Part shown: positions 26,835 to 35,526 of the stretch, one piece after another | Position numbering within the stretch: the stretch's first letter is position 1 | Layout of the letters: every line of letters starts with the position of its first letter | Source of the DNA: Candidatus Heimdallarchaeota archaeon | GTDB taxonomy: Archaea; Asgardarchaeota; Heimdallarchaeia; JABLTI01 | Direction of reading: 5' to 3' | Length of the DNA: 64,000 bases | Assembly (NCBI GenBank): GCA_019894765.1 | Contig: JAGXNT010000018.1 | Location: 62,001 to 126,000 of the forward strand | Made by a program: the position numbers and the translations under genes | The notes under the pieces: model-generated | Seen by the model: only the letters and a program-made list of their open reading frames with translations | The model's database searches: none | Told to the model about the DNA's origin: nothing

Positions 26835-27281
26835 ATGTCTAAGATTTTGAACCCCGAACCGAAAGTGATTGCTTTCCTCTGCAAATGGTGTAGTAGTAAT
26901 GCTGCAGACCTTGCAGGTGTTTCGCGAATGAAATATCCAGACAATATAATAACTATTGAGACACCTTGTTCAGGACGTATTGATCCTAACTATATTTTTG
27001 ATTCTTTAGTTGAAGGTGCAGATGGTGTTATTGTTGCTGGGTGTCATCCAGGAGATTGCCACTATGTTGTTGGTAATTATAAAACACTAAAGCGAATGTA
27101 TCTAGTGATGGCACTAGCAAAACAACTCGGTATTGAAGAAGAACGCATTCGACTCGAATGGATTTCTTCTGCTGAGGCTAAAAAATTCGTTACAGTAATG
27201 AGTGAATTTATTGAGAAATTAAAACATCTCCCCCCAAATCCACTTAAACCTGAAGGATTAATCCAGGAGGTTAAACATTAA
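26835..27281 (+). CDS. mvhD: F420-non-reducing hydrogenase delta subunit (HdrA-linking [2Fe-2S] protein)
   Basis: A 148-residue FlpD/MvhD-family protein that binds a [2Fe-2S] cluster and passes electrons from the hydrogenase to HdrA. Conserved cysteines lie in AFLCKWCSSNAAD, IETPCSGRID and GCHPGDCHY. It lies between hdrA and the hydrogenase small subunit, as in methanogen mvhDGA. Its presence strongly supports physical coupling of the hydrogenase to the Hdr module. Confidence 0.92.
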   Translation: MSKILNPEPKVIAFLCKWCSSNAADLAGVSRMKYPDNIITIETPCSGRIDPNYIFDSLVEGADGVIVAGCHPGDCHYVVGNYKTLKRMYLVMALAKQLGIEEERIRLEWISSAEAKKFVTVMSEFIEKLKHLPPNPLKPEGLIQEVKH

Positions 27282-27282
27282 C

Positions 27283-28308
27283 ATGAGTAAAATAAAACTA
27301 GCAGTAGCCGCAGGTTCGTACTGCGGGGGCTGTGATATGTCAATTGTCAACTTAAATGAGCTACTAATTCCAATAGATGATGCGGTTGAGCTAAAATATT
27401 GGCAACTTGCAGCAGATTTTAAAATAAAAGATGTCAAGGCATTAAAAGATAACGAAATTGACATCACACTATATCATGGTCCTATAAGAACATCTGAACA
27501 TGCCGAATTGGCTCATTTGTTCAGAAAGAAGAGTAAGGTATTAATCGCCTATGGAGCATGTTCATGTTTCGGTGGAATTCCACAAATGGCAAATCCTCAC
27601 ACTGCTTCTGAAATTCTTGATGAAGCCTATGTCCATGGTTATAATATGGATGATTCAGGTCCAAATCACATGCGCACTTCATCTGAATACACTAAAGATC
27701 GTAAAATGACTTTACCAAAGCTTTTAGATTCTTGTATGCCACTTTCCGCAGAAGTAGATGTTGATTACTTTGTTCCAGGCTGTCCACCTGTTCGTGATCA
27801 ATGGTTAGTCCTTATTGAGGTAATTACAAACTTTATCAAAACTGGGGCATTACCTCCTAAAGGAACAGTTGTTGCAGGCGATAAAGCCCGGTGTGAAGAA
27901 TGTGGTCGAGAAAAACCCGATGAAATTGTTATCAATAAATTCTTACGACCATATGAAATCAATCCCGATCCAGAAAAATGTCTACTTGCTCAAGGACTTA
28001 TATGCATGGGTCCAGCTACACGAGCTGGATGTGGAAATCAATGTACTGTGCAAGCAAACATTCCTTGTAGAGGTTGTTTTGGACCTGCACCAGAGGTAGA
28101 TGACGCTGGTTTAAAGATGCTTTCTGCAATAGCTTCCATTGCTGGAGCTAAGAAAGAAGGTGAGCTTGGATCAGAAGGATTGAAGAAGCTTATGGATCAA
28201 GTACCTGACCCATTTGGTACTTTCTATCGGTTTGCAATTCCTCAAATCTTAATGCATATGAAACTAAAGAAAGCTAGAGAGGAGAAAGCGGATTCATCTG
28301 AAAAATAA
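27283..28308 (+). CDS. mvhG: [NiFe] hydrogenase small subunit, MvhG type
   Basis: A 341-residue electron-transfer subunit of a group 3c-like [NiFe] hydrogenase. The proximal cluster motif is GSYCGGCDMSIVN, with later ligands in YGACSCFGGIPQ and FVPGCPPVRDQW. The medial and distal clusters are in CEECGREKPDE, CLLAQGLICMGPATRAGC and CRGCFGPAPEV. There is no twin-arginine signal, so it is cytoplasmic. The start follows an AGGAGG ribosome site, two bases after the mvhD stop. Confidence 0.93.
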   Translation: MSKIKLAVAAGSYCGGCDMSIVNLNELLIPIDDAVELKYWQLAADFKIKDVKALKDNEIDITLYHGPIRTSEHAELAHLFRKKSKVLIAYGACSCFGGIPQMANPHTASEILDEAYVHGYNMDDSGPNHMRTSSEYTKDRKMTLPKLLDSCMPLSAEVDVDYFVPGCPPVRDQWLVLIEVITNFIKTGALPPKGTVVAGDKARCEECGREKPDEIVINKFLRPYEINPDPEKCLLAQGLICMGPATRAGCGNQCTVQANIPCRGCFGPAPEVDDAGLKMLSAIASIAGAKKEGELGSEGLKKLMDQVPDPFGTFYRFAIPQILMHMKLKKAREEKADSSEK

Positions 28309-28324
28309 TTGGAGTACAATAAAA

Positions 28325-29785
28325 ATGGCTAAAAAAGTAATTGAAATTAATCCCGTTTCTCGATTGGAAGGAGAAGCTAAAATCTCCATATTTCTTGATA
28401 AACAAGGTAATGCAGAAGATGCTTACTTCCAAGTTACAGAATATAGAGGATTCGAAAAGTTCTGCATTGGCAGAGCTGCTGAAGAAATGCCCCGAATTGT
28501 TTCAAGAATTTGTGGTGTCTGTCCATGGCCACATCACATAGCAAGTGCCAAAGCTTTGGATAAAGCATTTCACGTAGAACCCACTAAAACTGGTGAAGAT
28601 TTGAGAAGATTGGCTTGTGCTACACATGTTTGGTACTCTCATTCTGCGCACTTCTTTGCTCTAGCAGGCCCAGACTTCGTTTTAGGACCAGATGCAAATC
28701 CTGCGGAAAGAAATCTCCTCGGAATATTACATGCTGATAAAGACTTTACACTAAAAGCATTAGAAGGAAGAAATCATTCACACATGATTCAAGCAATTTT
28801 AGGTGGTAAATCCGTTCACCCAATAACTGCGATTCCAGGCGGAATGTCAATAGGACTCACAGAAGAGAAACGAAAAGAAATCCAACAGCGTTCAGAAGCT
28901 CTAGTTGATTTTTCCCAATTCGTTTTTGGTTGGTTTGACACAATACTTGACAATAAAAAATTGTTAGGTCTTATCACAGGAAGCATATACAATAATCCTT
29001 TTAATTATATGGCTACAGTAGATGAGAAAGGTCAAATTGATTATTATGATGGCGAACAAGTTATAATTGATCCAACTGGTAAAGAAGTTACTCGTTATAA
29101 ATCTGACAAATATTATGAACACATAGGCGAACATTGTGAACCATGGTGTACTGCAAAACAAACCTTTGTCAGAAAAAATGGCTGGACTGGACTAAAATCT
29201 GGTGTCGGAAGTGGTATCTATAGCGTTGGACCCCTTGCTAGATTTAATGTTGGTACATATTCAACTCCACTTGCACAGAAAGCATACAAGAAGATTTTAG
29301 ATACAGTTGGAAAACCGTGCCATCTTCAGCTAGTATCAAATTGGGTACGTTTACTTGAAATGATAAATGCCGCAGAAATTATGGTTGATATTTCAAAGAA
29401 ACCTTACATTACCAATAACGATTACCGTGTAATTCCTGAAGGACCAATTGGTGGACGAGGTATTGGTATTGTTGAAGCACCTAGAGGAACATTGATTCAT
29501 GATTACACTGTCGATGAAAATGCTATGATGACTAAATTAAACTTAATTGTTGCAACAACACACAATATCGCACCTATAAACATCAGTGTAAGAGAAGCAG
29601 CAAAACAGGTTATTAAGAAAGGAAACTATGAAAACGAAGCTATGCTAAATATGGTAGAAATGGCTTTTAGATCATATGATCCCTGCTTAGCTTGTGCCAC
29701 ACATGCACCACACGGTGCTATGCCTCTTGAAATTAAAATCTTTGATAAAGATCGTAAATTGAAGGATGTGGTAAAAAGGCAATGA
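28325..29785 (+). CDS. mvhA: [NiFe] hydrogenase large (catalytic) subunit, MvhA type
   Basis: A 486-residue catalytic subunit. The N-terminal L1 motif RICGVCPWPHH and the C-terminal L2 motif DPCLACATHA supply the four Ni-Fe cysteine ligands. About 25 residues follow the L2 histidine, the peptide that the maturation protease removes. That protease gene overlaps the stop codon by four bases. In group 3c enzymes this subunit oxidises H2 and feeds the Hdr complex. All ligand residues are intact, so an active enzyme is expected. Confidence 0.94.
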   Translation: MAKKVIEINPVSRLEGEAKISIFLDKQGNAEDAYFQVTEYRGFEKFCIGRAAEEMPRIVSRICGVCPWPHHIASAKALDKAFHVEPTKTGEDLRRLACATHVWYSHSAHFFALAGPDFVLGPDANPAERNLLGILHADKDFTLKALEGRNHSHMIQAILGGKSVHPITAIPGGMSIGLTEEKRKEIQQRSEALVDFSQFVFGWFDTILDNKKLLGLITGSIYNNPFNYMATVDEKGQIDYYDGEQVIIDPTGKEVTRYKSDKYYEHIGEHCEPWCTAKQTFVRKNGWTGLKSGVGSGIYSVGPLARFNVGTYSTPLAQKAYKKILDTVGKPCHLQLVSNWVRLLEMINAAEIMVDISKKPYITNNDYRVIPEGPIGGRGIGIVEAPRGTLIHDYTVDENAMMTKLNLIVATTHNIAPINISVREAAKQVIKKGNYENEAMLNMVEMAFRSYDPCLACATHAPHGAMPLEIKIFDKDRKLKDVVKRQ

Positions 29786-30303
29786 ATGAATATTCTTCAA
29801 AAGCTCTTATTCCAACACGTAATGCTGAGATACTGATACTTGGCGTTGGGAATCCTATACTCAGTGATGACGGAGTAGGAATTCATGTTGTGAAAGAACT
29901 GGAGAAGAATTATTCAGATATTTCCAAAATAGAGTTCGATGAATTATACACCGGAGGATTAAGTTTAGCAGAACGATTCATTGGCTACAAAAAAGTGATC
30001 ATGGTTGATGCATTGGCACTAGAAGATGGAACACCCGGTGAAGTACACCGATTAACTATCGATGATTTCAACAAAACAAAGCATATGTATTGTGCTCATG
30101 ATTGCAATTTAGCAACCGCATATGACGTTCTGGTAAAAGAGCTTGGTCCTGAATACCTGCCTGATGAAGTAATAATCATTGGAATTGAAGTAGAAAGATA
30201 TGATTCGTTTAGCGAAATCTTATCCGAATCTGTTACAAAAGCGGTTCCAAAAGCAGTGGCAATGGTTGAAGAAGAACTCTCAAAAATATTATCAAAAAAA
30301 TAA
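29782..30303 (+). CDS. Hydrogenase maturation endopeptidase (HyaD/HycI family)
   Basis: A 173-residue protease that clips the C-terminal peptide of the [NiFe] large subunit after nickel insertion. The motif LGVGNPILSDDGVGIHV contains the family GNP and the first nickel-sensing Asp/Glu. Other conserved sites are LYTGGLSLAERF, VMVDALALE and an AHDC segment near residue 112. It is overlapped by mvhA, so the substrate is evident. It ends about 28 bases before the hdrC start. Confidence 0.92.
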   Translation: MNEYSSKALIPTRNAEILILGVGNPILSDDGVGIHVVKELEKNYSDISKIEFDELYTGGLSLAERFIGYKKVIMVDALALEDGTPGEVHRLTIDDFNKTKHMYCAHDCNLATAYDVLVKELGPEYLPDEVIIIGIEVERYDSFSEILSESVTKAVPKAVAMVEEELSKILSKK

Positions 30304-30331
30304 AATCATGTTAAAATTTGGAGTAAGAGAA

Positions 30332-30739
30332 ATGTCCTTTGTTAAAATAACAAAAAACGAGAAAAACACACGTTTCCGGGAAAAAGTCATGGAATTAGCA
30401 GGAGATAATATAATGATTTGCTATCAATGTGGCGAGTGTTCTGGTGGCTGTCCCGAAGCATCAGTAATGGATCTATTACCCAATCAAGTGGTGCACAAAA
30501 TACAACTTGGTGATGAAAAAGTTTTGGACGCAAATACCTTCTGGATTTGTTCCTCATGTTTAGTATGTAGCGCAAGGTGTCCAAAAGGAATCGACATCGC
30601 AAAGGTAATGGAAGCACTAAGAGAAATCTCATTACGCTCAAAGAAAACGTATGTAGAACTTGAAGCATTAACAAAAGAACAATTAGAAGAATTGCCACAA
30701 ATTGCCTTGATTAGTAGCTTCAAAAAGCAGACATCATGA
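30332..30739 (+). CDS. hdrC: Heterodisulfide reductase-type subunit C
   Basis: About 135 residues with two [4Fe-4S] motifs, CYQCGECSGGCPEA and CSSCLVCSARCPKG, that pass electrons from HdrA to HdrB. The frame is open from 30200, but ATG 30332 has GGAG upstream and gives a standard HdrC N-terminus; the extra upstream residues overlap the maturation protease and look random. It is followed by hdrB, the usual partner order. Confidence 0.9.
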   Translation: MSFVKITKNEKNTRFREKVMELAGDNIMICYQCGECSGGCPEASVMDLLPNQVVHKIQLGDEKVLDANTFWICSSCLVCSARCPKGIDIAKVMEALREISLRSKKTYVELEALTKEQLEELPQIALISSFKKQTS

Positions 30740-30757
30740 ATTGGAGCGAAATAACTT

Positions 30758-31678
30758 ATGACAGAAAAGATAGCCTATTATCCCGGTTGTACAGCAAAAT
30801 CCTATGCGAAATATATGGATTCCACCACTCGAACAGTAATGAAAGAATACGGAATTGAGCTTGTGGAATTAACTCGATGGACTTGCTGCGGTACATTCTT
30901 CGGATTAGTTGATGATAATCTCACAAGTCAATTAGCTCCCATTAGAAATATGATTCGTACCAAAGAAGATGGGTACAATCAAGTTACAACTACTTGTTCA
31001 ATGTGCTATAATACACTAAAAAGAGCTAATATGCTTTTCAAGAACGACGAAGAAAAAGCAATGAGATTAAACGCTTTTATGTACGAAGAAGAAGACTATG
31101 AAGGTGATGTAGAGGTTCTACACTTAATCGATATCATAAAAGATAAAATTGGTATCGAAAAATTGCGAAAGAGTATTGTTAATCCATTAAAGGGACTAAA
31201 AATCGCTCCTTATTATGGCTGTACTTTATTACGTCCTGTTGAAGTTTCAGTGGATGAAAATATCGAAAAACCAACAATTCTATCTGATTTAATTTTCGCT
31301 CTAGGTGGAGAAGCTGTAGAAGACCCCTATATGACTGAATGTTGCGGTTCTTACTTAACTGTAAAAGATAAACATCTAGTCGCCGACCGAACAAACAAAA
31401 TACTCGGTTCAATGACTAGAAAAGATGTTGACCTTGTAATGGTTTCCTGTCCATTATGTCAATTTAACTTGGATGCGCGCCAAAAAGAAGCTAAAGAACT
31501 CAATCCCTCTTTCAAAGAGGTACCAATTGTTTATTTCACACAATTAATGGCTTTAGCATTAGGCAAAGATCCAAAGGAATTGGGTTTTGGAGAACATAAA
31601 ATTAATCCTACTCCCGTCTTAAACAAACGGAAGTTATTGGGAACAGCTCAAAAAGTTCCCGTGAAAGCAAAGAAGTAA
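30758..31678 (+). CDS. hdrB: Heterodisulfide reductase-type subunit B
   Basis: A 306-residue protein with two CCG domains that ligate the non-cubane [4Fe-4S] clusters at the disulfide site. Domain 1 has YYPGCTAKSYAKY, TCCGTFFGLVDDN and TTCSMCYN. Domain 2 has YYGCTLLRP, TECCGSYLTVKD and VSCPLCQFN. In methanogens it reduces CoM-S-S-CoB. Outside methanogens the substrate is unknown, and the adjacent fumarate-reductase-like genes suggest a thiol/fumarate-type exchange. The cysteine pattern is complete. Confidence 0.92.
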   Translation: MTEKIAYYPGCTAKSYAKYMDSTTRTVMKEYGIELVELTRWTCCGTFFGLVDDNLTSQLAPIRNMIRTKEDGYNQVTTTCSMCYNTLKRANMLFKNDEEKAMRLNAFMYEEEDYEGDVEVLHLIDIIKDKIGIEKLRKSIVNPLKGLKIAPYYGCTLLRPVEVSVDENIEKPTILSDLIFALGGEAVEDPYMTECCGSYLTVKDKHLVADRTNKILGSMTRKDVDLVMVSCPLCQFNLDARQKEAKELNPSFKEVPIVYFTQLMALALGKDPKELGFGEHKINPTPVLNKRKLLGTAQKVPVKAKK

Positions 31679-31688
31679 GGTGGCAGAA

Positions 31689-32381
31689 ATGGCAACCGAA
31701 ATAAAACATGAAATGGTAAAAATAATTGTAGCAAACACAGAATATGAGGTTCCGTCAAATCTTACGATAATGAAAGCCCTCGAGTATCTCGGTTGGAGAT
31801 TGGATCGTGGGGTTGGTTGTCGTGGAGGTTTCTGTGGAGCCTGCAGTACAATCTATCGGTTACAAGGTGACCACAGACTCTACACAGGCTTAGCTTGTGC
31901 AACAAAAGTTGAAAAGGGAATGTTGATCGCTCAAATACCAATTAGTCCTGCAAACAAGAAACAATACAATATTGAATCATTAAAAGCAGAACCAAGTACA
32001 CTACTCGAATTTTATCCAGAAATTGCTCGATGTATATCATGTAATACCTGCACAAAAGCATGCCCAATGGACATTGAAGTTATGGATTATGTCCAAGCAG
32101 CATTGCGTGGAGACATAGCTCAAGCAGCTCATCTCAGCTTTGATTGCATTATGTGTGGTTTATGTTCAACAAGATGTCCAGCGGAAATCTCACAATTCAA
32201 TGTGGGTATTCTGGCACGAAGATTATATGGAAGATACATTGCGCCAAAATACAAGCAAGTAGAAAAGCGAGTAAAGGAAGTTGAAAAAGGCACTTATGAT
32301 GCTGAAATCGAGAAAATGATGAAAGCAGATCAGAAGCAAATTGCCAAACTCTACAACGCGAGAGTAAGGGAGGAAGGCTAA
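31689..32381 (+). CDS. Fumarate reductase/succinate dehydrogenase-like iron-sulfur subunit
   Basis: About 230 residues. The N-terminal [2Fe-2S] domain has VGCRGGFCGACS followed by the fourth cysteine in TGLACAT. The C-terminal domain has CISCNTCTKACPMD and CIMCGLCSTRCPAE. It resembles SdhB/FrdB or the front part of TfrB of methanogen thiol:fumarate reductase, whose HdrB-like part would here be the separate hdrB gene next door. ATG 31689 is chosen because AAGGTGG lies just upstream; GTG 31680 is part of that site. Confidence 0.85.
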   Translation: MATEIKHEMVKIIVANTEYEVPSNLTIMKALEYLGWRLDRGVGCRGGFCGACSTIYRLQGDHRLYTGLACATKVEKGMLIAQIPISPANKKQYNIESLKAEPSTLLEFYPEIARCISCNTCTKACPMDIEVMDYVQAALRGDIAQAAHLSFDCIMCGLCSTRCPAEISQFNVGILARRLYGRYIAPKYKQVEKRVKEVEKGTYDAEIEKMMKADQKQIAKLYNARVREEG

Positions 32382-32402
32382 GAGGAACTGAGGTGCAAGA
32401 AA

Positions 32403-34055
32403 ATGACAGTAGATCCTTATCCAGATTATATGCGAGAATCAATTACCAAGGTAGAGAAGACTCGAGATAAACGAGCAAAAGAAACCATGGATTATTGTTC
32501 ACCTGATGAAATAACTGATGTTTTGGAAAAATTCCATCCTGATTTCATCAAAGAACAGAAAACCAAACTACGTTTTGGAGTATCCAAAGGTGAAGTTGTT
32601 CCTCTTGAAGTTGCAAAAATAGTTGAAACAAGATCTATTTTAGATCCTAAAGCAATTGATTTGAAGAAAATCGATTTCGATATTGATGTCTTAGTTGTTG
32701 GTGGCGGTGGTGCTGGTGCAAATGCTGCTTTATGGGCAATGAAAAGTGGCGTGAAACCAGAGAATATCTTAATTGTTACTAAACTAAGAATGGGCGATTC
32801 AAACACTACAATGGCTCAAGGTGGTATTCAAGCAGCAGTTAGAGAAGTAGACAACCCAGCTATCCATTATTTAGATGCCTACGGTGGCGGACACTATGAA
32901 AATGATCCTCCACTAGTCAAAAGGCTTGTAAGAGATGCCCCTCTTATCTTGAAATGGTATGAAGAATTAGGAATGATGTTTGACAAATTCGACGATGGAA
33001 CAATGGATGCGATTCATGGAGGAGGTACCTCAAGAAAGAGAATGCATTTCGCTTTAGACTTTACAGGTTTGGAGATAATGCGTACTCTTCGTGATGAAGT
33101 TTTCAATAATAACATCAAAGTTCTTGAATTCTCTCCAGCAGTTGAATTAATAAAAGATGAAACAGGTCAAGTTGCCGGTGCTGTCTTATTAAATCTTGAC
33201 AGCAAAGAGTCTATTGTTGTGAGAGCAAAATCAACAATTATTACAACTGGTGGTTTTGGTCGTTTACATATTCAAGGATTCCCAACAACAAACCATTATG
33301 GAGCTACTTTTGATGGCTGTATTATGGGTTATCGTGCTGGTGCTCCTTTGAAATTAATGAAATCAGTTCAATATCATCCTACAGGTGCTGCTTTTCCAGA
33401 ACAAATAGTTGGTTTACTTGTAACCGAAAAAGTTCGAGGAAAAGGTGCCCAAGTGCTAAACAAAAATGGCGAACAATTCTGCTTCCCATTGGAAACTCGA
33501 GATGTTGAAGCTAGTCTACTCATTCGTGAATGTCTTGGTAAGAAGAATGGGCTAGTCACTCCTACCGGTCAACATGGCCTATGGTTAGATTCACCTTTAA
33601 TTGATGTCCTTCATGGTGAAGGAACCATCGAAAAGAACTTCGCTGCTATGGTTAAACAATTCAGTCGATTTGGAGTTGACATTATTCAAGATCCTATGTT
33701 AATTTACCCAACCCTTCATTACCAAAACGGTGGTTTAGCTATTAATGAAAACTCTGAGACAAAGATAAAGAATCTTTATGCTGCTGGTGAAGTTTGTGGT
33801 GGAACACACGGAAGCAACCGATTGATGGGTAATAGTTTGTTAGAAATTAGTGTCTTTGGTCGCGTAGCCGGTATTACTGCAGCTAAGAAAGTAGACAAAG
33901 TCACACTAGGTAAACTAACACTTGCTCATGTTGGTCAATACAATGCTCTCTGTGATGAACACAAAGTCAAGAACCCACCATCTCCAATACTCTTCCCAGA
34001 TTACACAGAAGCAAAACACAAAGGTAGAATCCTACCAACTGATTTCTTAGTATAA
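32403..34055 (+). CDS. Fumarate reductase/succinate dehydrogenase-like flavoprotein
   Basis: A 550-residue FAD enzyme of the SdhA/FrdA/NadB family. The Rossmann motif is VVGGGGAGANAALWA. TMAQGGIQAAV, HGGGTSRKR and the active-site-type HYQNGGLAI are conserved, and near the C-terminus GGTHGSNRLMGNSLLE is characteristic. A 95-residue N-terminal extension precedes the FAD motif. GAGGTG precedes the ATG. No membrane anchor subunit is encoded nearby, which fits a soluble, thiol- or Hdr-linked reductase rather than respiratory complex II. It is the last gene of the operon. Confidence 0.87.
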   Translation: MTVDPYPDYMRESITKVEKTRDKRAKETMDYCSPDEITDVLEKFHPDFIKEQKTKLRFGVSKGEVVPLEVAKIVETRSILDPKAIDLKKIDFDIDVLVVGGGGAGANAALWAMKSGVKPENILIVTKLRMGDSNTTMAQGGIQAAVREVDNPAIHYLDAYGGGHYENDPPLVKRLVRDAPLILKWYEELGMMFDKFDDGTMDAIHGGGTSRKRMHFALDFTGLEIMRTLRDEVFNNNIKVLEFSPAVELIKDETGQVAGAVLLNLDSKESIVVRAKSTIITTGGFGRLHIQGFPTTNHYGATFDGCIMGYRAGAPLKLMKSVQYHPTGAAFPEQIVGLLVTEKVRGKGAQVLNKNGEQFCFPLETRDVEASLLIRECLGKKNGLVTPTGQHGLWLDSPLIDVLHGEGTIEKNFAAMVKQFSRFGVDIIQDPMLIYPTLHYQNGGLAINENSETKIKNLYAAGEVCGGTHGSNRLMGNSLLEISVFGRVAGITAAKKVDKVTLGKLTLAHVGQYNALCDEHKVKNPPSPILFPDYTEAKHKGRILPTDFLV

Positions 34056-34059
34056 AATT

Positions 34060-34077
34060 GAAGGACTTTTTTCCTTC
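34060..34077 (+). terminator. Terminator of the Kor-Hdr-Mvh-Frd operon
   Basis: GAAGGA (34060-34065) pairs with TCCTTC (34072-34077) across a C-plus-five-T loop. A T-rich tract runs to about 34100. It begins five bases after the last stop codon of the operon. Confidence 0.6.
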
Positions 34078-34156
34078 TCCCTTATTTCTTTTTATTTTAG
34101 ATTTTAACACAAACGTTATTTTATGCACATTCACTTAGTTCACTAGGCGATACTAT

Positions 34157-35377
34157 ATGAAATACGATACAATCATAGTTGGTGCGGGAGTTATTGGAGC
34201 AAGCACAGCATACCATTTGAAACGCTTATCTCCAAAAAAGAAAGTCTTACTTATAGATAAGAATAACAAAGTTGCAGTAGGAAACACCGCAAAAAGTGCT
34301 GCTTTGTATAGGAATCTTTTTTCTTCCCGAACTAGTCAAATTTTGGCTAATAGCTCAATAAGCTTCTATGAAAGTATCGCTGATAAAATTAGCTTGAAAG
34401 AGCTGGGTTATTTTTGGATGTTGTCTAGAGATGACTATCAAAAATCAAAGACTGGTTTAAGCAAGCTAGAAGAGAAGAAAGATCGATTTGAAATACTATC
34501 GGTTGAAGATATGCCTAAAAATCTCAAGATAAACACTACAAAATCTGATGAATTTAGTGAAGTTGAATGTATTCTTTATGGTCATCGTTGTGGTTCGCTT
34601 TCTGCAATAAAATTAGCTCGATATTATGCAACACAATTTCAGAATTTGGGTGGAGAGATACAAGTCCCTGTAGAAATAAAAAAGATCAATTTAACAAATG
34701 GAGATCAATTTTATCCTTCTTGGAAAGACATTAGCATTAAATCAATAACTGATCAGAATGGGATAAACTATATCGCAGAGGATTTTGTTTTCGCTATTGG
34801 TGCATGGACACAATCAATATTAGCTCCAATTGGTATCGCTTCCCAAATTTATCCACAAAAACGTCAGATGTTTACATTAAAAATTAAGCCAGATCAGATT
34901 GCTCTTGATATTAAGAAGAGAATTCCAATTCTTATTCTTCCAACTGGTGGGGTATATATCAAACCAGTTCTTCAAAATAGTTTGATAATGGTAGGTAGTG
35001 CTAATGAGCTAGGGAATCCCTATCAAATGGATACGTATCCTCCAGAAGCAGAAGAAGGATATTTCAGAAATGCCATTGAACCTGTTTTGAATCATTATTT
35101 TCCACAGCTAAAAGATTACAGTCTTTTCTCTAAATGGGCTGGGTATTATGCCTACTACTGGCCGGATAAGAATCCTGTTATCGAAAAAATATCTAATATT
35201 CAATGGGTGAGTGGAACTTCTGGTTCGGGAATCATGAAAGCTGATGCAATTGGTCGGATTACTGCTGCACGAAATCTGAATTTTGAGGAAGTGGATTTAT
35301 TTGATAAAACAAAGTTTCATGTATCCGATTTATCTTTAAAGAAAAGGAAAGTAGATGCTGAAGAGCTAATAATCTAG
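34157..35377 (+). CDS. FAD-dependent oxidoreductase, DAO (D-amino acid/sarcosine oxidase-like) family
   Basis: A 406-residue flavoprotein. It opens with the dinucleotide motif GAGVIGASTAYHLKRL and has a DAO-family C-terminus, including WVSGTSGSGIMKADAIG. The mid-region QKRQMFTLKI and PTGGVYIKP resemble glycine/sarcosine oxidase or dehydrogenase folds. There is no covalent-flavin hint or signal peptide. It follows the operon terminator by about 80 bases and is probably transcribed alone. The substrate is likely an amine or 2-hydroxy acid; the sequence does not say which. Confidence 0.83.
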   Translation: MKYDTIIVGAGVIGASTAYHLKRLSPKKKVLLIDKNNKVAVGNTAKSAALYRNLFSSRTSQILANSSISFYESIADKISLKELGYFWMLSRDDYQKSKTGLSKLEEKKDRFEILSVEDMPKNLKINTTKSDEFSEVECILYGHRCGSLSAIKLARYYATQFQNLGGEIQVPVEIKKINLTNGDQFYPSWKDISIKSITDQNGINYIAEDFVFAIGAWTQSILAPIGIASQIYPQKRQMFTLKIKPDQIALDIKKRIPILILPTGGVYIKPVLQNSLIMVGSANELGNPYQMDTYPPEAEEGYFRNAIEPVLNHYFPQLKDYSLFSKWAGYYAYYWPDKNPVIEKISNIQWVSGTSGSGIMKADAIGRITAARNLNFEEVDLFDKTKFHVSDLSLKKRKVDAEELII

Positions 35378-35446
35378 TAGTTATAATTCAAATGGGTGGC
35401 TATTTTCTAGTTCAGTCTTTTTTTGTATTTTCTTTACGTTCTGTTA

Positions 35447-35503
35447 TTTGTCCCGAGACAAAATACTTAAATATCTTTATAACTATATTTGTCCTGAGAC
35501 AAA
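35447..35503 (+). promoter_or_regulatory. Twin palindromic operators flanking a TATA element
   Basis: TTTGTCCCGAGACAAA (35447-35462) and TTTGTCCTGAGACAAA (35488-35503) are two near-identical palindromes, 41 bases centre to centre. Between them lies ATATCTTTATAAC, a good archaeal TATA element. A half-site TTTGTCTC recurs near 36409, before the next gene. The layout is that of a repressor bracketing a promoter. Confidence 0.65.
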
Positions 35504-35526
35504 AATCTCCCTGGAAGAGAAGAAAG

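Noticed and set aside
24256..33900. Methanogenesis locus suggested by the Hdr and Mvh genes
   Set aside because: No mcr, mtr or other methyl-coenzyme M genes are present, and Hdr/Mvh modules also occur in non-methanogens.
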